NCBI RefSeq assembly: GCF_000586435.1
Contig: NZ_BAWH01000002.1
Coordinates: 1-64,000 of the forward strand
From: Psychrobacter sp. JCM 18901
GTDB lineage: Bacteria; Pseudomonadota; Gammaproteobacteria; Pseudomonadales; Moraxellaceae
Direction: 5' to 3'
Length of the DNA: 64,000 nucleotides
Below, one piece after another: positions 1 through 10,205 of this stretch. A program made the translations under genes and the position numbers. The notes beneath the pieces were generated by a model, which saw only the letters and a list, made by a program, of their open reading frames with translations, did no database searches and had not been told where the DNA came from. Numbering within the stretch: the first letter of the stretch is position 1; each line of letters opens with the position of its first letter.

Positions 1-41
1 AATATATAGATAATAAACGTATGGACAGTTAAGGATAAATA

Positions 42-755
42 ATGAAAACGATCTATCATGCAGCAGACTCACGCGGCGATGCCAACCATGGCTGGCTCAA
101 AAGCCGTCATACCTTTAGCTTTGCCAATTACTATAATCCTGAGCGTATGGGCTTCGGGGTGTTACGTGTCATCAATGATGATTTTGTCATTGGTGGTCAA
201 GGGTTTGGCAACCACTCGCACCGTGATATGGAAATTATCAGCATTCCTCTAGCTGGCAAACTTGCGCATGGCGATAGCATCGATAATGAGGGCATGATTG
301 AGACGGGTGAGATCCAAGTCATGTCAGCGGGCACAGGCATCACTCATAGTGAAATGAATGGCAGTCGTGAAGAAGCTGTGAGATTTTTACAAATCTGGGT
401 CATGCCAAATAAAATGAGTGTTGCTCCTCGCTATCAGCAAGTGCACATGGGGACCATCATGACGCCCAATGAATTCAATCAGGTGCTATCACCAAATGCA
501 GATGATGCAGGGGTTTGGATTCATCAAGATGCTTGGTTCAGTATGGGAGAGTTTGATGAAGGCGTGACGCAGACCTACCAACTAAACAATCCTAATAATG
601 GTGTTTATATTTTTGTGATTGCAGGAACAGTCGTGATAGACGGTAACATTTTGTCTACTCGAGATGGCCTTGGGGTTTGGGATACTAAGCACTTCACTAT
701 GGAAGTGAAAGAGGCGGCAAAAGTATTGCTGATGGAAGTGCCGCTTTCTATGTAG
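42..755 (+). CDS. Pirin-family cupin (YhhW-type)
   Basis: A 237-residue pirin of the YhhW/quercetinase class, at the usual length. The N-terminal cupin has the full metal-binding set: His58 and His60 in NHSHRDME, and His102 with Glu104 in GITHSEMN. E. coli YhhW with the same residues has quercetin 2,3-dioxygenase activity in vitro; the natural substrate is unknown, so the role here is inferred only to be a cytosolic metal-dependent cupin. There is no signal peptide or membrane segment. AAGGA lies six bases before the ATG. A second pirin follows 67 bp downstream on the same strand, so the two may share a transcript. Confidence 0.9.
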   Translation: MKTIYHAADSRGDANHGWLKSRHTFSFANYYNPERMGFGVLRVINDDFVIGGQGFGNHSHRDMEIISIPLAGKLAHGDSIDNEGMIETGEIQVMSAGTGITHSEMNGSREEAVRFLQIWVMPNKMSVAPRYQQVHMGTIMTPNEFNQVLSPNADDAGVWIHQDAWFSMGEFDEGVTQTYQLNNPNNGVYIFVIAGTVVIDGNILSTRDGLGVWDTKHFTMEVKEAAKVLLMEVPLSM

Positions 756-822
756 ATCACGGATGAGCGCCGTAGCATCGTTCGTTCGCTCGACTAACCG
801 CATACAGATCAAGAGGTGCCAC

Positions 823-1778
823 ATGACGATTAGAACTCTAGAGCCACGATCAACGGAGGTTGGTGGTGTTCCTATCGCACGGTTATTACCCAATAAAGGC
901 AAACAACCGATTGGCGCATGGTGCTTTTTGGATCATGCAGGGCCAGCTGAGTTTGCTCAAGATGATTTAGGTGTCCAAGTTGGGCGCCATCCGCATACCA
1001 ATCTACAGACGTTTAGCTGGATGATTGATGGTGAGATTTTACACAAAGACAGCTTAGGTAGCGAGCAAGTCATTGCCAAAAACCAAGTCAACCTCATGAC
1101 AGCTGGTACAGGATTGAATCAAGGTATTAGCCATACAGAGCAAAGCGTTTTTTTTGGACAGTGCTGACTCAGATGTTGCTCACTCAAGCGTCACTGCACG
1201 TAGTATCAATATGATACAGCTGTGGATTGCTTTACCCACTGACCAGCAGATTGAACGCAGTTTTCATCATTACCCAGAGCTGCCAGCATGGACTGAGGGC
1301 AACGTCGAGCTGATTCTGACCACGGGCAGTTACAAATCAGCATCTGGTGAGCACCATCAAGCGCCAACGTTGCAGTACTCAAAGATAGTTGGTATCGATG
1401 TACATTTTTTTAGAAGATGGAGATATCACGCTAAATTTGGAGGCGAGCTTTGAGTACGGTATTTTAGTGATTGTCGGTACGCTAGAGTCTGAAGGTCAAG
1501 TATACAAGAAAGACCAGTTATTGCGCTTTGATCATGATGACATGATCGACAAGACCTCTATAAAGCTGGTAGCAAACAAGGGCACACGTTTGATGTTCAT
1601 TGGTGGGGAGCCTCTAAGCAACCAAGTATTACTGTGGTGGAATTTTGTCGCTGACAACAAAGAGGAGCTCAAGCAATCGGTCATTGATTGGAACAATGGT
1701 CATGAGCGTTTTGGTGAAGTGGATTCTGATATGCAGCGTCTGGTGGCGCCAGAAGTACCCAAAGGCTTCAAAGGTTAA
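823..1778 (+). CDS. Pirin family protein, broken by two frameshifts
   Basis: A longer pirin (about 317 residues once repaired) with an N-terminal pirin cupin and a C-terminal Pirin_C cupin. I chose ATG 823 because AGAGG lies just upstream; an earlier in-frame start at 763 lacks such a site. Two frame breaks occur, each one extra T: a run of eight at 1148-1155 and a run of seven at 1405-1411. Removing one T from each gives a continuous protein passing through HTEQSV, LWIALPTDQQ and FLEDGDITLN. Pirins bind a metal and act as redox-linked regulators or dioxygenases; the substrate cannot be read from sequence. The breaks are probably sequencing errors, but a decayed paralogue of the neighbouring pirin is possible because this gene is not essential. 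Confidence 0.8.
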
Positions 1779-1986
1779 CCACTAATACACAAAATTTATT
1801 AACCTATTTTTCAAAGGTAATCATCATCGTTAAGTTTTTTTTACAAAAAATACATGGGGTTTCAGGTAAATTGTTCCGATAATAGCCCACATAAATAAAC
1901 TGTTTTATAACGACTTGTTGATCACAAGATCGACAAGGTCTATCAACCCAGAGCAAATCATTCCTACAACAATATGGAGAAGTACG

Positions 1987-2598
1987 ATGTCAGAACTAAA
2001 AGACTTACAACAATTAGCAGAAAAGCGCCGTTCTATCTATGCACTCAGCGACCAGTTGCCAGTATCTAACGATGAAGTCGTAAAAGCAGTTGAGCATGCT
2101 GTCTTGCATACACCATCATCATTTAACTCGCAATCAACGCGTGTCGTTGTGTTATTCGGCGATGATCATCACAAACTATGGGATATGACTGAAGATGTAC
2201 TACGTGCAATCGTCGGTGATGAAGAAGCGTTTAAATCTACCAAAGACAAAATTGCTGGGTTTAGAGCGGGTGCTGGTACGGTATTGTTCTTTGAAGATAA
2301 AGCAGTGGTGAGAGGCATGCAAGAAGCGGCGCCTTTATATGCTGATAATTTCCCAATTTGGGCAACTCAGACCAACGCAATGCATCAATACGTCATCTGG
2401 ACGGCGCTAGCAAGCATTGATGTCGGTGCGAACTTGCAGCACTATAACCCAGTAATCGACCAGAAAGTCGCGAGCACTTGGAACATCGATGCAGATTGGG
2501 AACTAAAAGCGCAAATGGTATTTGGTAAGATTGAGCAGCCAGCAGGCGACAAAGAATTCAAGCCACTTGATGAGCGTATGAAAGTGTTTGGTGCTTAA
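1987..2598 (+). CDS. Nitroreductase family protein (HBN1/YdgI-like)
   Basis: A 203-residue FMN-dependent nitroreductase-fold oxidoreductase. The N-terminal RRSIYALSDQ, the HTPSSFNSQSTR segment and the C-terminal FGKIEQP are typical of the subgroup containing yeast HBN1 and Bacillus YdgI/MhqN-like proteins, which reduce nitro compounds or quinones with NAD(P)H. ATG 1987 follows GGAGA with a six-base gap; an upstream in-frame start at 1915 would add 24 residues with no similarity to the family. The gene stands alone and ends in a strong terminator. A stress or quinone-detoxification role is inferred from family only. Confidence 0.88.
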   Translation: MSELKDLQQLAEKRRSIYALSDQLPVSNDEVVKAVEHAVLHTPSSFNSQSTRVVVLFGDDHHKLWDMTEDVLRAIVGDEEAFKSTKDKIAGFRAGAGTVLFFEDKAVVRGMQEAAPLYADNFPIWATQTNAMHQYVIWTALASIDVGANLQHYNPVIDQKVASTWNIDADWELKAQMVFGKIEQPAGDKEFKPLDERMKVFGA

Positions 2599-2668
2599 TG
2601 TTGTTGTTTGAGAATAGACAACCTATGGCCTTGCTTAGGAGGTTTGCTAAATAAACTACAGAGCACGT

Positions 2669-2705
2669 AAAAAACGCCACCCAAGCATCGGGTGGCGTTT
2701 TTTTT
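2669..2705 (+). terminator. Rho-independent terminator after the nitroreductase gene
   Basis: A GC-rich inverted repeat (ACGCCACCC paired with GGGTGGCGT across a six-base loop) followed by about eight T, 71 bp after the nitroreductase stop. Confidence 0.9.
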
Positions 2706-2772
2706 ATGAATAAAGGGTAAAGACAGCAAAGCTACATTGGATATTTGCAGAACTGATGCGACAATTTAATGA

Positions 2773-3208
2773 TTATTTACGTTGCATCAAACTGTTGGCG
2801 ACCCATGCTGGACCGATTAATAAAAACTGTAAATCTTCAAAAAACGAGGGTTTTTTTGCCTTCGATTTTATGACCAATAAACTGACCAATCCAAGCAACA
2901 ACAAATACTGCCGCCCACGCTTTGAATCCCCATGACATTACCGCCATAACCGACAGACAAATCAGAATAAACAGCCCCATTGCCAAAAATAGCGGCGTCG
3001 ATAAGCGTATATAAAATAATAAGACTAATGCGCTCAGTACGAGAGTAAACCATACAGACAGCGACATTCCCATCCCCAACAAACTCACAAAAATCGTCGG
3101 CACACATAGCCAATGGATTTTCTTATTAATCAGGTTTTGGTGACTGACCGCATACTCACTGAGCCACTGCTCAAGCGTGCGTTTGGATATTTTGGGTTGA
3201 CGAGACAT
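2773..3208 (-). CDS. DUF962 (Mpo1-like/YGL010w) membrane protein, frameshifted near its C-terminus
   Basis: A DUF962/Mpo1-like protein of about 144 residues after repair. It shows the family's N-terminal pattern of spaced His and Asn (LSEYAVSHQN then HWLCVPT), three or four hydrophobic segments, and the C-terminal WIGQFIGHKIEGKKPSFFED signature. The uncorrected frame stops at 2837 after one extra base in a seven-T run at 2851-2857; removing it restores the family C-terminus and moves the stop to 2773. Yeast Mpo1 is an iron-dependent dioxygenase of 2-hydroxy fatty acids, and bacterial members are uncharacterised. The start is fixed by AAGGAGG at 3213-3219. The gene is convergent with the nitroreductase. 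Confidence 0.85.
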
Positions 3209-3421
3209 ACTAACCTCCTTGTTAGTAAATGAAATAAGACGCTGACATGCGCTATCAATTTAAATATTAACATGCGCAATTAGTACCAGTTGTAGCACTA
3301 ATTGCGCGTGTCTGCCATTTTATCTGATAGACGGCACAGTCAATTTCGCTCGTATTGCCAATGCGATATTGGTAAGACTTATCTCAATATCTCAAACGCT
3401 TTTTTTCTACAGATGTTGCTA

Positions 3422-4155
3422 TTAACCTCGTTCGCTGCGATGCCACTCATAGAGACCGATAAAGGCGTTTACTTGATACACCATAGTCTGAATAGCAAAG
3501 ATATAGTTGCCAGACATGAGGTTCACGATGAGCCAGACAAAGTTGACGATGATCCATAACCACCAGTTAAACGAATAACGCAGAATCATCGCTGCCTGAG
3601 CGGTAATAGAAAGCACAAAGGCAATCACATTAATCCAAAAGAAAGAGATAAATCCCAAAAACAGACTACTATCATCTTCTACGACCGCATAGCCGTAGCT
3701 CGCTAATAAATCATTTATCGTAGGAAAAAGGGCAAGGCCAATGACGATAAATGCAGCGGTGATTAACCAAACAGCTTTACTCGCTGACTTGGGTATCATG
3801 TCGCCATCAGGGTCGGTGTGCTTTGACCAATAAAAAATACCGTAAACATGGGTAAAAAAAGTTAAATAGTGGAGCAAGCATTAAGCCTACTGCGCCAGAC
3901 GTTGCCTGTACGATGACTTCGCCTGCCGTTGCCCCCATACCAAAGCCATTGCCCATGACGTTTTTGCGAAATGATAGCGAGACCACGCAAACCAAACCAA
4001 TGAACGAGACCGCTAAATAAAACCAATCAAGCGTGGTATGGTCTGTCGTAAGCCAAAAAACCTGCGGATAAGGCAATAACACCGCAAATAAACCAAATAA
4101 TAATCCATTGCATCGCCCATTTTCCGGTGATGTTGTCCAATAGCTGAATACGCAT
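3422..4155 (-). CDS. pnuC: PnuC nicotinamide riboside transporter, two frameshifts
   Basis: An inner-membrane carrier taking up nicotinamide riboside by facilitated diffusion. After repair it is about 243 residues with seven or so membrane helices; family landmarks include GNGFGMGATAGEVIVQ, FFTHVYGIFYWSKHT and the C-terminal WWLWIIVNFVW and YQVNAFIGLYEWHR. The start at 4155 follows AGGGGAAAAGCG. Two frame breaks are visible, each explained by one extra base: a run of six A at 4055-4060 (expected GFWLTTDH) and a run of seven at 3854-3860 (expected FNFFTHVYG). It lies 127 bp downstream of the NadR-like kinase on the same strand. That pairing is common: imported nicotinamide riboside is trapped by phosphorylation. 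Confidence 0.87.
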
Positions 4156-4282
4156 CGCTTTTCCCCTAAAGTAAATACTGATATCAATATAGTGCTAACT
4201 GTCATGTATTAGTTAAATAAAGTGTGCTAGTTAAATAACATGTGCTAATTGAATAAATTATTATAAATATGCTCAGTACAGT

Positions 4283-5347
4283 TTATGATTTTTTGCCATA
4301 GATATATTGATCAATCAATAACAATGCTTGCTGATAGCGAGCGTCATAGTCGGGCTGATCAATCATATGCGGTGCAATATCGTGACGCGCAAAAATATCT
4401 ATCAAACGCTGCTCAAAGCGTCCACGCGCTTCAGGCGTACCCAAAGATCGCATACCATCATCAATCCATGGCGTATTGTTATCTAGCATAATGGTGTGGT
4501 CTAAACGAAACTCATCAATGCAAGCAGCTACAAAAGGATGTGTGCGACCCTCGTATTCTTCACAAAACGCTTGCGTAGTGACAAAGTCAGTATCAACGAT
4601 GGTGATAGGGGCAGTTGCATTGGCTTTAGCTTCTCGGATTGCCTCAGCATGATCAAGACAAATAGGACCATAATCACTGTACTGTAATCCGACCTCGCTA
4701 CCACCCAAATCTGTACCGACATACAGACGTCCCATCTCTAGGGCAAAGCTGGCACCATAATAGTTGGCAAGCTTATGGACTAGCGTTGTCTTACCTGAGC
4801 TTTCACCGCCGACGATAGCGACAGTCTTGGTATAGTCGGCGCGTGCTTGCGGATGAAGTGCTGACCAATGGGCAACTGGATCACGCGCAATCGCATAAGA
4901 ATCAAACTCAGACTCAGACTGTAGCGGCGTAGTAACGACTGGCAAAAGCAGCTGCTCTTGTATGTTATTGCGAGTGAGCGGATGGTTGTCCGCCGTAAAC
5001 AATACAGTCTCTGCTGATAGTGATAGTGCGTCCATTAAGCGTTGTAATTTGGCATTGCTAGCAGCGATATCGATACTGACATCATCACTGGCACTATACA
5101 GATGTTCGTGCAGCGGTAGCTCTATCTCATGAGTAGTATGAATATGAATAAATGGCAAGTCGGCACAGGCCATCTGTAGCCAGCGCGCTTTGTCTTGTAA
5201 GGTGATGGTAAAATCTGGATGCGGCGATGGATGCGCCATAATAACGATATGCAAGGTTTTGGCTTGTCCTGCTGCATCCAATATGCTGCGCATCTGCCCT
5301 AAATGCAGCGGCTCGAAATGTCCAATCATCAATCCAGTGTCGTACAT
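4283..5347 (-). CDS. NadR-like nicotinamide riboside kinase with degenerate adenylyltransferase domain
   Basis: A 354-residue two-domain protein. Residues 1-165 resemble the NMN adenylyltransferase fold and residues 175-350 the ribosylnicotinamide kinase domain, with Walker A GGESSGKTT at 180-188. There is no N-terminal helix-turn-helix as in enterobacterial NadR, so no repressor role is expected. In the first domain the nucleotidyltransferase motif is H15-L-G-Q18 rather than HxGH, and the later ISxTxxR-type signature is not recognisable (SYAIARDP). I infer that the kinase works and the adenylyltransferase may be weak or dead. With pnuC downstream it makes a riboside salvage operon for NAD. 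Calling it nadR outright would overstate the first domain. Confidence 0.83.
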   Translation of the reverse strand: MYDTGLMIGHFEPLHLGQMRSILDAAGQAKTLHIVIMAHPSPHPDFTITLQDKARWLQMACADLPFIHIHTTHEIELPLHEHLYSASDDVSIDIAASNAKLQRLMDALSLSAETVLFTADNHPLTRNNIQEQLLLPVVTTPLQSESEFDSYAIARDPVAHWSALHPQARADYTKTVAIVGGESSGKTTLVHKLANYYGASFALEMGRLYVGTDLGGSEVGLQYSDYGPICLDHAEAIREAKANATAPITIVDTDFVTTQAFCEEYEGRTHPFVAACIDEFRLDHTIMLDNNTPWIDDGMRSLGTPEARGRFEQRLIDIFARHDIAPHMIDQPDYDARYQQALLLIDQYIYGKKS

Positions 5348-6094
5348 AGTTATCCTTATTATTTTTTTATTCTAATGTCAGTGTTCCATCTCTATTCCAA
5401 AAAATACGGTCGATGCTGTCTAAGTTGAATGAGCCAAACTAGACATCTATCAAGATCCAAATCAGAAATCTATTAAGACCCGTAACACTAACCACGTTTC
5501 ATATTTCTAATGCTCTTCGTAAAGGTGTTTTTAAATAACAGTTGAGCAGTGTTCTAACTTTCATCATAGAATATCTGAAATCTGAGTTGCTTATCAGCAT
5601 GGTATAAAGGTTTTAAATGATTTGCAGGTGGGTTATTGTAAAAATAAGGTATATCGCACGTACACGGAATCGCACGTTTTTTTAATTGAGGGTTCTTTTA
5701 ATCGAGTAAACTTGGTTAGCTAAAATATTATTAAGACTATTAAAAGTTTGACTCGATTTCAGCGTTGTAAAGCAAGCTTATCTCTTTGATTAAATTAAAA
5801 ATAACAAGATACGTGAAGCGAGATTGCAAGGTTATAGCAACAAAGATGATTTTGAAACATTTTGAAATAACTATTTAAAATCAGGGGCTTGCATGGTGCT
5901 ATGACAGATTAGGGTAAGCTTGAGTAGCATAAACTCACAAAGTACTGCTATACCTTCAACAGATAAATCCTGAATTATTGATATACTGATTCGTAAGTTA
6001 GCAAAGCAAGCTAATGTTTTAGCTAAATACGTAAGACAATCAGAAAAATAGAATAAAAAAATAAACAAGAATAGAAAATAGAGAGGTATCTGAT
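5348..6094. other. 747-bp gene-free region between the NadR-like gene and the PspC gene
   Basis: No supportable gene on either strand; short open frames here have no ribosome sites or recognisable composition. Upstream signals of two divergent genes must lie at its ends. The only internal structure I see is a short direct repeat of ATCGCACGT at about 5653 and 5669, the second followed by a T run, which could be a weak regulatory or transcript-end element. Confidence 0.5.
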
Positions 6095-6307
6095 TTGGCT
6101 AAGTTAGCAAAATTACATCGCTCACCAAACAATCGCATGATAGCAGGTGTGATGGGTGGCATCGCAGAGTATGCTGGTTGGTCGCCAACGTGGGTGAGAG
6201 TATTATTCGTAATCATCTCATCGTTGAGCGCAGCAGTACCAGGCATTTTAATTTATATCATCTTATGGATAATTATGCCAAAAGCCAATAGTCAGTCTTA
6301 TCAATAA
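6095..6307 (+). CDS. Small PspC-domain membrane protein
   Basis: A 70-residue protein that is essentially one PspC domain: RSPNNRMIAGVMGGIAEY, then WVRVLFVIISSLSAAVPGILIYIILWIIMP forming one long or two short membrane segments. The start is TTG at 6095, supported by GAGAGG eight bases upstream; no ATG is available in frame. Free-standing PspC proteins are inner-membrane proteins related to the phage-shock sensor PspC, but no pspA, pspB or pspF is nearby, so a stress-response role is only a guess. Confidence 0.85.
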   Translation: MAKLAKLHRSPNNRMIAGVMGGIAEYAGWSPTWVRVLFVIISSLSAAVPGILIYIILWIIMPKANSQSYQ

Positions 6308-6323
6308 CAAGAGCCTGATAGTT

Positions 6324-6362
6324 GTTTTTAAAATTAGGTTTTTTTAAAATTAGGTTTTTTTG
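6324..6362. repeat. Short tandem duplication after the PspC gene
   Basis: Two adjacent near-identical copies of about 17 bp, each reading AAAATTAGG followed by a T run. It lies in the 411-bp gap before glyQ (6308-6719), which also holds a 14-bp palindrome (CCTGATCAATCAGG at 6433-6446) and the hairpin at 6472-6503, and otherwise no recognisable feature. Confidence 0.7.
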
Positions 6363-6471
6363 AACCAGTTAAAGAGTCGAGTTTAAGTTAGACGTAGTTG
6401 CTAAAAATAGTAGACCTCCAAAAAATAAAAAGCCTGATCAATCAGGATGCCCAAGATACAATTTTCCTCCT

Positions 6472-6503
6472 GCCCGAATGCTAGCGCATTTGGGTATTTT
6501 TTT
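6472..6503 (+). terminator. Probable terminator between the PspC gene and glyQ
   Basis: Inverted repeat CCCGAATGC/GCATTTGGG around TAGC, followed by a T-rich tract. It would end the PspC transcript and insulate glyQ. Confidence 0.7.
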
Positions 6504-6719
6504 TATTTATTGTATTAGTACGACTTCTATGATGATTTGCCTGAAAATACGCTATACAACTGAGGTTTTGTGCCTACTATGCAAATTTAGTTGATGTAAA
6601 TATGGATAAAATAGTCAATTTTTAGTAAGGTGAGCAGGCAGATAGAGTCGTTGCCGAATAGGTCGCGCGAGCGCTATCAGAGATTTATTTAATAATACTC
6701 ATTTCACAGTGGCTTTACT

Positions 6720-7772
6720 ATGAAAACCGAAACTATGACATCCCAAGCGATAACCCCGATGACACAAGATAAAGACTCTCAACCGATGACTTTTCAAGAT
6801 TTAATCTTAACTTTGCAAAATTATTGGGCCGATAAAGGCTGCGTTGTATTGCAGCCCTACGACATGGAAGTCGGTGCAGGTACTTTTCATACCGCGACGT
6901 TTTTGCGCTCGTTAGGTCCTGAGCGTTGGAATGCAGCGTATGTACAGCCGTCACGTCGCCCGACTGATGGGCGCTATGGTGACAACCCAAACCGCTTGCA
7001 ACACTACTATCAGTTCCAAGTCGTGCTAAAGCCGAATCCACCTAATATCCAAGAGCTATATCTGGACTCGCTACGCGCCATTGGTATTGATCCATTGGTG
7101 CATGATGTGCGTTTTGTAGAAGACAACTGGGAATCGCCAACACTTGGTGCGTGGGGATTGGGCTGGGAAATCTGGTTAAACGGTATGGAAGTCACGCAGT
7201 TCACCTACTTCCAGCAAGTCGGCGGTATCGAGTGCTTCCCAGTCACTGGCGAAATCACTTACGGACTTGAGCGCTTAGCCATGTATGTACAGGGTGTCGA
7301 TAGCGTTTATGATTTGGTCTGGGCAGACGGTGAGTTTGGCCGTGTCACGTATGGCGATGTCTTTCATCAAAACGAAGTCGAACAGTCCACCTACAACTTT
7401 GAGCACGCTGATGTGCCAATGATGGGTGAGATGTTTGACTTTTATGAGCAACAGGCCGACAAGTTGGTTGAGGCAGGATTGCCGTTGCCAGCTTATGAGA
7501 TGGTATTAAAAGCATCTCATGCCTTTAACTTGCTTGATGCACGCGGCGCTATTTCAGTGACTGAGCGTCAGCGTTTTATCCTACGTGTGCGTACACTTGC
7601 TCGTAAGGTTGCTTTTGGTTATGTCGAAGCTCGTGCCAAACTGGGCTTCCCGTTGGCTGATGAAGAGCATCGCCAAGCCGCGCTCGATAAGTATTTACCA
7701 AAAGAAGACGTGGCAGCAGACGACATAACAAGAAAAACTACTGACACTAACCAATCTACTAACGATAAATAG
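6720..7772 (+). CDS. glyQ: Glycyl-tRNA synthetase alpha subunit
   Basis: Catalytic alpha subunit of the bacterial alpha2-beta2 glycyl-tRNA synthetase, which charges tRNA-Gly. The core (from MTFQDLI onward) is almost diagnostic: [48 protein letters not shown] and [19 protein letters not shown]. The 350 residues exceed the usual 300-320 through an N-terminal tail of about 25 residues and a polar C-terminal tail. ATG 6720 has no clear ribosome site, and internal ATGs at 6759 and 6786 are alternatives, so the start is uncertain. glyS follows after 9 bp. Confidence 0.95.
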   Translation: MKTETMTSQAITPMTQDKDSQPMTFQDLILTLQNYWADKGCVVLQPYDMEVGAGTFHTATFLRSLGPERWNAAYVQPSRRPTDGRYGDNPNRLQHYYQFQVVLKPNPPNIQELYLDSLRAIGIDPLVHDVRFVEDNWESPTLGAWGLGWEIWLNGMEVTQFTYFQQVGGIECFPVTGEITYGLERLAMYVQGVDSVYDLVWADGEFGRVTYGDVFHQNEVEQSTYNFEHADVPMMGEMFDFYEQQADKLVEAGLPLPAYEMVLKASHAFNLLDARGAISVTERQRFILRVRTLARKVAFGYVEARAKLGFPLADEEHRQAALDKYLPKEDVAADDITRKTTDTNQSTNDK

Positions 7773-7781
7773 GAGCATCCC

Positions 7782-9873
7782 ATGAGTACTATTCTATTTG
7801 AACTGGGGTGTGAAGAGCTACCTCCAAAAAGCCTAAAACCATTACGTGATGCACTACAAGCCAGTGTTACTGAGCAATTAACTGCAGCAGATATCACCTT
7901 TGATAGTATCAAAGCTTTTGCTGCTCCGCGACGTTTGGCAATTCAGATTCAAGGTATTAGCGATAAGCAGCCTGATCGTACTGAGCAAAAACGCGGACCA
8001 GCGATTAAAGCGGCATTCGATGCAGAGGGCAATCCAACACGTGCAGCCATGGGTTTTGCCAAAGGTTTGGGTATTGAAGCTAGCGAGCTTACGACGATTA
8101 ATACCGATAAAGGTGACTATGTCGGTTTTGAGCAGACTATCCGTGGTCAAGCGACCACTGAGCTACTGCCTGCTATTTTCCAAACTGCGCTAGATAATCT
8201 GCCGATTGCTAAGCGCATGCGCTCAGGTGCTAGCCGCAACGAGTTTGTACGTCCAGTACAGTGGGCAGTATTGATGCAGGATGATACTGTCATCGATACC
8301 ACTATCCAAGGTCATCAGACTGGTACGCAAACACGTGGTCATCGCTTCCACAGCCCTGATTATCACAATATTGCTCATGCTAATGATTATGAAGAATTAC
8401 TAAGTGGTTTAAAAGTGGTGGCAGATTTTGATAAGCGTCAAATGCTGATCAAAAATCAAGTTAAAACATTGGCAGATGAAGTTAATTCTGATGCCATCGT
8501 ACCGCAAGATTTGCTAGACGAAGTAACCGCATTGGTCGATTTTCCAATTGCACTACGAGCAAACTTTGAGGCGCGCTTCTTACAAGTGCCACAAGAAGCG
8601 CTTATCTCGACCATGCAAGCGGATCAAAAGTATTTTTGCTTGACGGATAAGAATGGCAAGCTGCAGCCGTATTTCATTTTTATTACCAATATTGAATCAA
8701 AAGATCCTAACCAGATTATCGAAGGTAATGAAAAAGTTGTGCGTCCACGTTTGGCTGATGCAGAGTTTTTCTTCTTACAAGATCAAAAGCAGCCATTGTT
8801 TGCACTCACAGAAAGCCTAAAAATCGCGTATTCCAAGACAAACTGGGTACGATTTGGGAGAAATCTGAGCGTATTGCCAAGCTTGCTGCGTTTATCGCTA
8901 CATTGATGCAGCAGCAAGGTCACGATATCAATGTTGATGAAACCGTACGTGCGGGTATTTTGTCTAAAGCAGATTTGGCCAGCTCGCTTGTCGGCGAATA
9001 CCCTGAATTGCAAGGTATCGCAGGCACGTATTATGCGCGTCTAAATGATGAACCTGAAGCGGTCGCCGCTAGTTAGAAGAGCAGTATCTGCCTAAGTTCA
9101 GTGGCGATGTACTACCACAGACACCGATTGGCATTTGCTTAGCGTTAGCTGATCGTTTGGATACATTGGTTGGTATTTTTGCGATTGATCAAGCACCGAC
9201 GGGTTCAAAGGATCCGTTTAGCTTACGTCGTTCTGCTATTGGTATTCTACGTATTTTGATCGAAAAGCAGTTGCCGATTAACCTGGTAGCGCTCGTTGAG
9301 CAAGCGATTAAAGGCTATAGCGATGCTGAAGGTAGCAAGATCGCCAAAATGGGTGATACTTTTACCCAAGTCATGGCATTCTTAAACTCGCGCTACCGTG
9401 CGATGTATACGGAGCAGGGCGTTAGTGTCGATACGATTCAAGCAGTGCAAGCGATTAACCCACATATGCCGCTTGATTTTGATCAGCGTATCCGTGCAGT
9501 GCAAGCATTTAGCGAGCTGTCACAAGCGTCGATGTTGGCTGATTCAAACAAACGTGTTGCTAATATATTGGCCAAGTCAGAAGTGAGCGTTGCTGATACA
9601 GTCGATGAAGCGCTACTGTCTGAATCTGCTGAGCAAAATTTATATGCGAATGTGCAGCAAGCACAGACAGTGGTACAACCATTGCTTGAGCAAGCGGACT
9701 ATACGCAAGTATTGCAAACGCTGGCTAGCTTAGATGAGCCGCTGACACAGTTCTTTGATCAAGTAATGGTCAACAGTGAAGATGCTGCGCTTAAAAAAAA
9801 TCGCTTGGCATTGCTAAAGCAGGTTCGTGCCTTGTTCTTGACGGTAGCTGATATCAGTGAGCTACAGCTGTAA
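7782..9873 (+). CDS. glyS: Glycyl-tRNA synthetase beta subunit, two frameshifts
   Basis: Beta subunit of glycyl-tRNA synthetase, about 697 residues after repair, the normal length. It opens with [18 protein letters not shown], continues through [18 protein letters not shown] and [15 protein letters not shown], and ends in the DALR-like anticodon-binding region ([22 protein letters not shown]). AGGAG precedes ATG 7782. Two breaks are each one missing base: the five-A run at 8819-8823 (six expected, giving [17 protein letters not shown]) and a lost T near 9073 (expected [12 protein letters not shown]). Adding both bases makes the frame continuous. The subunit is essential, so the breaks almost surely are not in the living genome. 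Confidence 0.93.
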
Positions 9874-9888
9874 CTCTGCTAAAAGCTA

Positions 9889-9956
9889 ATTGTTACTTTA
9901 ACCTGATTGTTGCTTTAACCTGATTGTTGCTTTAACCTGATTGTTGCTTTAACTTG
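9889..9956 (+). repeat. Four tandem copies of a 17-bp unit after glyS
   Basis: Unit ATTGTTGCTTTAACCTG, four complete copies at 9889, 9906, 9923 and 9940; the first and last differ by one base each, and a degraded fifth follows. It sits 16 bp after the glyS stop and just before the terminator. Copy number is likely to vary among strains by slippage. Confidence 0.95.
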
Positions 9957-9970
9957 ACTATTACTTTTGA

Positions 9971-10005
9971 TAAAAAAACCTGGCTTATCATGGCCAGGTT
10001 TTTTG
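9971..10005 (+). terminator. glyQS operon terminator
   Basis: AAAAACCTGGC paired with GCCAGGTTTTTT around a short loop, T-rich at its 3' side, placed after the tandem repeats. Confidence 0.9.
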
Positions 10006-10205
10006 TTATACAGTTGACTAATTTGTTGGTAGGTTTATCTAGTGGATATAACCAGTCTGTTAACGCAATCAGCAATTAAACGGTAAAGGCATTGTATTAT
10101 CGCTATTATTGACGGTAAAATTTATGCTATCAAAACGTATTAAATAACCTTATTTAGTAGATTTCGTTATTTCTTGCGTTTACCCGTAATCGAAGGAGCA
10201 CTGCC

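Noticed and set aside
5871..6246. Two short minus-strand open frames before and over the PspC gene
   Set aside because: AT-rich, no ribosome site, and one overlaps the PspC gene in antisense; not supportable as genes.
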